The translations under genes and the position numbers were made by a program. This document shows, one piece after another, positions 8,178 to 11,093 of a stretch of DNA of 11,093 nt. The first letter of the stretch is position 1; every line of letters begins with the position of its first letter. Origin of the DNA: Acidobacteriota bacterium (GTDB lineage: Bacteria; Acidobacteriota; Terriglobia; Bryobacterales; Bryobacteraceae); contig CANNLB010000023.1 in the NCBI GenBank assembly GCA_947505565.1, forward strand, positions 1 through 11,093. The letters run 5' to 3'. The notes beneath the pieces are model-generated. The model saw nothing but the letters and a program-made list of their open reading frames with translations, did not search any database and was not told the origin of the DNA.

Positions 8178-9260
8178 ATGAAATACGGTCTCCCTATTCG
8201 TCCCGACGCTGCCCTGGACTTCGTAGCACTCGGTGCCCTTATCCATCGGCTCGACCCCGGTGTCATCCCCTTCCGCAAAGCTACCGAATGCCACATCCAT
8301 GTCAGTGGCGGTGAGTTTAATGTTGCTGCCAACCTCGCCGACTGCTTCGGCCTGCGCACGGGTGTCGTCTCTGCCATGGTCGACTACCCCATTGGTGAAC
8401 TGATCGGCGAACGCGTCAAAGCGATGGGCGTCAAGCCCTTCTACAAGCGCTTCAAGCATGATGGCGTCCACGGCCCCAACATCGCCACTGTCTATAGCGA
8501 CCGCGGCCAAGGTATGCGCGCCCCCGTAGTGTTTTACAACCGCTCCAACGAAGCCGCCGCACAATTGAAACCCGGCGATTTCAACTGGGACGAAATCCTC
8601 AGTGGCGGCGTCCGCTGGTTCCATAGCGGCGGCATCTTCGCGGCTCTGTCGAAAACCACTCCCGAAGTGATCATCGAAGGCATGAAAGCAGCCAAAGCCG
8701 CCGGGGCTATCGTCTCGCTCGATCTCAACTACCGCGCCAAACTCTGGAACATCCTCGGTGGCCACGAACGGGCCCTCGAAGTCATCAGCCGCATCGTCCA
8801 GAACGTCGACGTCATCATCGGCAACGAAGAGGATCTCCAACTCGGTCTGGGCATCCCAGGCCCCGAAGTCGCCGCCACTTCCAAGCTCGATCCGTCTGCT
8901 TTCTTCGGCATGATCGACCAGGTTCGCGCCCAGCATCCCCAAGTCAAAGTCGTCGCCACTACCCTCCGCGAGGTGCACTCCACCAACCGGCACAGTTGGG
9001 GCGCGGTCGCCTGGATCGACGGCAAAACCTACGTCTCCCCCACCTGCGAACTCGACGTAGTCGACCGCGTCGGTGGTGGCGACGGCTTCGCGGCTGGCCT
9101 GATCTTCGGCATGCTCTCGGGCGAAGAACCCGATGCCTGCGTCCGGCTCGGCTGGGCCCACGGTGCCCTTCTCACCACCTTCCCCGGAGACACCACCATG
9201 GCCTCCGTCGAACAGGTCCGCTCCTTGGCGGCTGGTGGTTCAGCCCGTATTCAACGCTAA
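8178..9260 (+). CDS. PfkB-family sugar kinase, probably 2-keto-3-deoxygluconate (KDG) kinase
   Basis: A 360-residue cytoplasmic ribokinase-fold kinase. It probably phosphorylates a 2-keto-3-deoxy sugar acid at C6, feeding an aldolase that yields pyruvate and glyceraldehyde 3-phosphate. The substrate glycine-rich segment is VSGGEFNVAANLA (42-54). VVFYNRSNEAAAQL (117-130) and WFHSGGIFAAL (147-157) are the parts I associate with KDG kinases. DLNYRAKLW (182-190), GNEEDL (215-220) and the C-terminal signature VDRVGGGDGFAAG (295-307, catalytic D302) follow. The anion-hole motif is GGGD rather than the common GAGD, a variant I recall from KDG-kinase-type proteins. It is longer than the PfkB kinase at 2145 and not closely similar, so the two are not a recent duplication. 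The gene follows the NHL gene after 48 bp and has its own strong ribosome binding site. It converges on a predicted acid-sugar dehydratase, which supports the role. Family firm, substrate inferred. Confidence 0.85.
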   Translation: MKYGLPIRPDAALDFVALGALIHRLDPGVIPFRKATECHIHVSGGEFNVAANLADCFGLRTGVVSAMVDYPIGELIGERVKAMGVKPFYKRFKHDGVHGPNIATVYSDRGQGMRAPVVFYNRSNEAAAQLKPGDFNWDEILSGGVRWFHSGGIFAALSKTTPEVIIEGMKAAKAAGAIVSLDLNYRAKLWNILGGHERALEVISRIVQNVDVIIGNEEDLQLGLGIPGPEVAATSKLDPSAFFGMIDQVRAQHPQVKVVATTLREVHSTNRHSWGAVAWIDGKTYVSPTCELDVVDRVGGGDGFAAGLIFGMLSGEEPDACVRLGWAHGALLTTFPGDTTMASVEQVRSLAAGGSARIQR

Positions 9261-9268
9261 CCCCAACC

Positions 9269-9304
9269 GCGCGGCGGAACCCCTTACAATCGGTTCCGCC
9301 GCGC
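9269..9304. terminator. Hairpin between convergent genes, likely bidirectional terminator
   Basis: GCGCGGCGGAACC (9269-9281) and GGTTCCGCCGCGC (9292-9304) form a perfect 13-bp stem with a 10-base loop. It begins 9 bases after the kinase stop and contains the last codons of the dehydratase, whose TAA stop (9284-9286 on the - strand) lies in the loop. There is no T-tract on either side, so termination by this hairpin is inferred from its strength and position. Confidence 0.65.
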
Positions 9305-10468
9305 TAAATCCTCGTTCCAACCAATTCCCAACCCCGCCCGTTTCCCCAGAACCATCTCCCCCTTGATAAACTGCTCCGCTGGCGCCACCAACTCTCCGCG
9401 CCACCCCACCTCCCCCCACTGCATCTCCAAAATCTCGCAATTGCTTAGGCCCGCCGCCGCTTGCCCCGTCGCCGCCGTCGAAACCGGCCCGCTCGGATTA
9501 TGCGGCGCTACCAATACCCCGTAACCCGCCGCCATCGCCGCAATATGTGTCAACGCCAACATTCCTCCGCAGTGCTTCACATCCGGCATGATCACCGCCA
9601 CCGAATGCTCCCGGCATAACGGAGTAAACCCGTCCACGCCAAACAACATCTCGCCCCCCGCTATCGGCTGCCGGATCTGCTTCCCAATCGCCACCGTTTC
9701 CGCCACCTTCTCCGGCGCCACCGGCTCCTCGTACCACCGCAACTTCACCCCCTCCAACCGCCGTGCCACCCGCACCGCCTCCGCCACACTGAACAAGCTG
9801 TGGCAGTCCACCATAACGTCCACCCCCGTCCCCACCGCCATCCGAATCGCCTCCGTACACGCAATTCCTTCCTCGGCCGTCACCTCCGGATACCCGTCCC
9901 ACGGTGCCGCCTTCACCGCCCGAAACCCCTCCTCCACCGCTCGCTTCGCCGTGGCCGCAAACCCCGACGGCGTCCTCTCCGTTGTCGCCCGGTTAATATT
10001 GGCGTACATCAGCATCCGGGTCCGTAGCGGCCCCCCGAACAAAGTCGCGGTCGGCACCCCCAAAGCCTGCCCCGCCAAATCCCACAACGCCTGCTCCACC
10101 GCGCTGTACGCCGTCGCCGCCACCACCCCCCCGCTCCGCGCCAACGGCTCTCCCACCTTTCGAAATACGTTAATTTCTAGTGGGGATCGCCCCACCATCA
10201 GCCCCACGAACCGCCCCAGCATCGCTTCCATCTCCCGCCCCTGAGCCGCCGTGGTCGCCGCAAATCCAAACGCGTCCGATGCCTCCCCCAACCCCGATAT
10301 CCCCTGTAGTGTCCTTACCTGCACGACCAACCACACCGTTCGCGCCGTCGCCCGCACCGGCCACAACGTGAAATCTTTGATTTCAACCTTCGGCACCGCC
10401 CCCCACAGCCCTCCCGCTAATCCCAAAATCCCTCGCCTTGTTACCCGATTGACATCCACTTTCAGCAT
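9284..10468 (-). CDS. Enolase-superfamily (mandelate racemase/muconate lactonizing) enzyme, probable acid-sugar dehydratase with Tat-like signal
   Basis: A 394-residue enolase-superfamily protein, probably removing water from a sugar acid to give a 2-keto-3-deoxy product. A capping domain (about 27-145) precedes the barrel. Expected metal ligands are D221 (VMVDCHS), E247 (WYEEP) and E273 (GGEML), all present. D296 (MPDVKHCGG) and H323 (APHNPSGP) form the usual Asp-His dyad. H223 gives a DxH motif as in galactonate and mannonate dehydratases. The strand-two motif is K186-A-A rather than the KxK of racemases. Residues 9-23 (VTRRGILGLAGGLWG) look like a short Tat signal. ATG 10468 is chosen because it puts the twin arginine near the N-terminus. 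A GTG at 10549 would add 27 hydrophobic residues from AT-rich DNA and cross the divergent gene's leader. Codons end mostly in G (GGG, GCG, GTG), unlike the C-ending codons of the neighbouring + strand genes. Specific substrate unknown. Confidence 0.85.
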   Translation of the reverse strand: MLKVDVNRVTRRGILGLAGGLWGAVPKVEIKDFTLWPVRATARTVWLVVQVRTLQGISGLGEASDAFGFAATTAAQGREMEAMLGRFVGLMVGRSPLEINVFRKVGEPLARSGGVVAATAYSAVEQALWDLAGQALGVPTATLFGGPLRTRMLMYANINRATTERTPSGFAATAKRAVEEGFRAVKAAPWDGYPEVTAEEGIACTEAIRMAVGTGVDVMVDCHSLFSVAEAVRVARRLEGVKLRWYEEPVAPEKVAETVAIGKQIRQPIAGGEMLFGVDGFTPLCREHSVAVIMPDVKHCGGMLALTHIAAMAAGYGVLVAPHNPSGPVSTAATGQAAAGLSNCEILEMQWGEVGWRGELVAPAEQFIKGEMVLGKRAGLGIGWNEDLARRNRL

Positions 10469-10490
10469 CGTTTCAGTATCCCCAATCCAT

Positions 10491-10519
10491 TTGTTAACGA
10501 TGTAAAGTATTGTTAATAA
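10491..10519. promoter_or_regulatory. Imperfect palindrome in the divergent promoter interval, possible operator
   Basis: TTGTTAACGAT (10491-10501) and ATTGTTAATAA (10509-10519) are inverted copies around 7 bases, with 9 of 11 positions matching. TTGTTAA also occurs as a direct repeat (10491-10497 and 10510-10516, 19 bases apart). The AT-rich patch lies in the only gap between the dehydratase (-) and the truncated receptor gene (+). TTGTTA and TAATAA with 17 bases between could be a weak + promoter, and TAAAAT at 10523-10528 an alternative -10. Role as an operator is inference. Confidence 0.4.
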
Positions 10520-10551
10520 GGCTAAAATGGAAGCCAAGGGGTACCGCACTC

Positions 10552-10752
10552 ATGACGCATCGTGCGTTTCGCAGTTGGCTACCGCGCTCGCTCCTCGCTC
10601 TGGTCTCACTCAGCGCTATCGTGCAGGGTCAACAATCGCCGGGTTCCCTTCGCGGTACTGTCAAACACAGCCAAGGCGCTGTCGTTTTCAGGGCACAAGT
10701 AACCCTCACCGATGTCGCGCAAGGCGGCAAGTGCGAAGAAAAGACAAACTAG
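10552..10752 (+). pseudogene. Truncated start of a TonB-receptor-like protein with carboxypeptidase-regulatory domain
   Basis: Only 66 residues remain. Residues 1-27 are a signal peptide (MTHRAFRSWLPRSLLALVSL, cut near VQG-QQ). SPGSLRGTVKHSQGAVV (29-45) and AQVTLTDVAQGG (48-59) match the opening of the carboxypeptidase-regulatory-like domain that heads many large outer-membrane TonB-dependent receptor-like proteins of Acidobacteria. Those proteins usually run to about 1000 residues, and here the reading ends at TAG 10750-10752 right after KTN, where the family normally continues (TNEAG-type). ATG 10552 has AAGGGG at 10536-10541 and starts the signal peptide directly. The sequence just after the stop no longer resembles the family, and an IS630-like transposase tail lies 100 bp further on, so an insertion probably broke the gene. 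A small secreted protein is the alternative. Confidence 0.6.
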
Positions 10753-10810
10753 TGTCTAAGTGCGTTAGTCTGCAATTGTATTCCGCAACTGACTTACTTT
10801 GACCTATCGC

Positions 10811-10824
10811 TTCCGCCAGCGGAA
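10811..10824. repeat. Short palindrome TTCCGC-CA-GCGGAA
   Basis: A perfect 6-bp inverted repeat with a 2-base centre lies in the non-coding end of the putative insertion, about 35 bp beyond the transposase stop. The two-base loop is too tight for a good hairpin, so it may be a protein-binding site or chance. Confidence 0.3.
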
Positions 10825-10857
10825 TAGCTTGGGATGCTCATTTGGAAGGGCGACAAA

Positions 10858-11093
10858 CTATTGAATTGCATCGCGAAGGTGGTCCTTACTGGCGAAACTC
10901 GTAGCTCGGAGTGCCTTACGGGTGAGCAGGCCGAACCACGTCTCGATCTGATTGAGCCAGTCGATGGTCAGTTTTTGGGTTCCTCGCTGTTTGGTGTGGG
11001 TAGAACCGCCCGTCCGGTTACAGCATCGACGGTCGGAGCCCGTCCAATAGTCCAAGTAGGCGACCGTGGAAATGACGCGCCGTGGAAAGCGAG
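10858..11093 (-). pseudogene. IS630-family transposase, C-terminal remnant
   Basis: The frame is open from the right edge to TAG 10858-10860 (77 codons). WLNQIETWFGLLTRKALR followed by ATSFASKDHLRDAIQ is the conserved C-terminal block of IS630-type DDE transposases, containing the final catalytic Glu in WLNQxE. Family members normally show DNxSTHKT, then about 15-20 residues ending in HFTPxxxS before WLNQ. Here a GGSTHTKQRGTQKL segment runs almost straight into TIDWLNQ, so the intervening part, and the DN before STH, appear lost. The residues towards the right edge do not resemble the family, which suggests a further frameshift or decay. The protein would normally end with a few more residues after DAI. 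Probably inactive. It would move DNA by cut-and-paste at TA sites if intact. Confidence 0.65.

Larger units (their letters stand above)
10750..11093 (-). mobile_element. Probable end of an IS630-like insertion, running off the window
   Basis: The span between the break in the receptor gene and the right edge contains an IS630-like transposase tail transcribed leftwards and about 100 bp of non-coding DNA after its stop, as expected for one end of an element. IS630 elements insert at TA, and TA (10750-10751) sits at the point where receptor homology stops. The terminal inverted repeat cannot be proved because the other end is outside the window. The left boundary is therefore an estimate. Confidence 0.4.

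Noticed and set aside
8157..9161. 334-codon open frame on the - strand opposite the KDG-kinase-like gene
   Set aside because: Low-complexity acidic translation (many Asp, Glu, Gly, Val), the typical mirror of a C-ending-codon gene on the other strand.
2145..9260. The two PfkB kinases as a recent duplication
   Set aside because: They share only family motifs, differ in length by 75 residues and have different signature glycines (GAGD against GGGD).
9498..9902. Glycine-rich open frame inside the dehydratase gene
   Set aside because: Shadow frame created by G-ending codons of the real gene on the same strand.
10469..10549. Longer dehydratase with an extra N-terminal membrane segment
   Set aside because: The start would be GTG in the leader of the divergent gene. 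The hydrophobic residues follow from AT-rich intergenic DNA, and the Tat-like motif would be internal.

Overview
The window looks like a chromosomal stretch from an Acidobacteriota bacterium of the Bryobacter/Solibacter type. The main clues are a long secreted NHL-repeat protein ending in the C-terminal domain known from Solibacter-type proteins (TIGR03437), menaquinone synthesis by the futalosine route (mqnA, mqnC), a Tat-signal enolase-superfamily protein, and the start of a carboxypeptidase-regulatory/TonB-receptor-type protein. All of this comes from reading the sequence and recalling family motifs; no database search was possible.

Left part (1-3002, + strand). A hairpin terminator at 62-92 closes an upstream transcript whose gene lies mostly off the window. 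Then come a class I-beta DAHP synthase (128-1177), a membrane-anchored protein of unknown function (1215-2132) and a PfkB-family kinase of unknown substrate (2145-3002). They are closely spaced (37 and 12 bp) and probably form one operon.

Middle part (2987-4800, - strand). mqnA and mqnC form a translationally coupled pair (4-base overlap, ATGA). MqnA dehydrates chorismate to open the futalosine pathway and MqnC closes the cyclic dehypoxanthinylfutalosine ring; the remaining pathway genes are not here. The DAHP synthase 1.8 kb away starts the shikimate route to chorismate, so both the first step towards chorismate and its menaquinone drain lie in this window. The 3' end of mqnC overlaps the 3' end of the PfkB gene by 16 bases.

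A 218-bp divergent gap (4801-5018) separates mqnA from the large secreted NHL protein (5019-8129). Its twelve NHL-like blades fall into two sets of six, each opened by the same short sequence, which suggests a duplicated six-bladed propeller.

Right part (8178-10468). A KDG-kinase-like sugar kinase (+) faces an acid-sugar-dehydratase-like enolase-superfamily enzyme (-). A perfect 13-bp hairpin between them carries the dehydratase stop codon in its loop. The two activities would be consecutive in sugar-acid breakdown, but the dehydratase has a Tat-like N-terminus and may work outside the cytoplasm.

Right edge (10469-11093). A short AT-rich interval with an imperfect palindrome lies upstream of a 66-residue remnant of a TonB-receptor-like protein. 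Homology stops at a TAG codon, and beyond it lies the tail of an IS630-like transposase in the opposite direction, itself apparently decayed. I see an ordinary metabolic region with an IS-scarred edge. I found no convincing new defence, RNA or mobile system.
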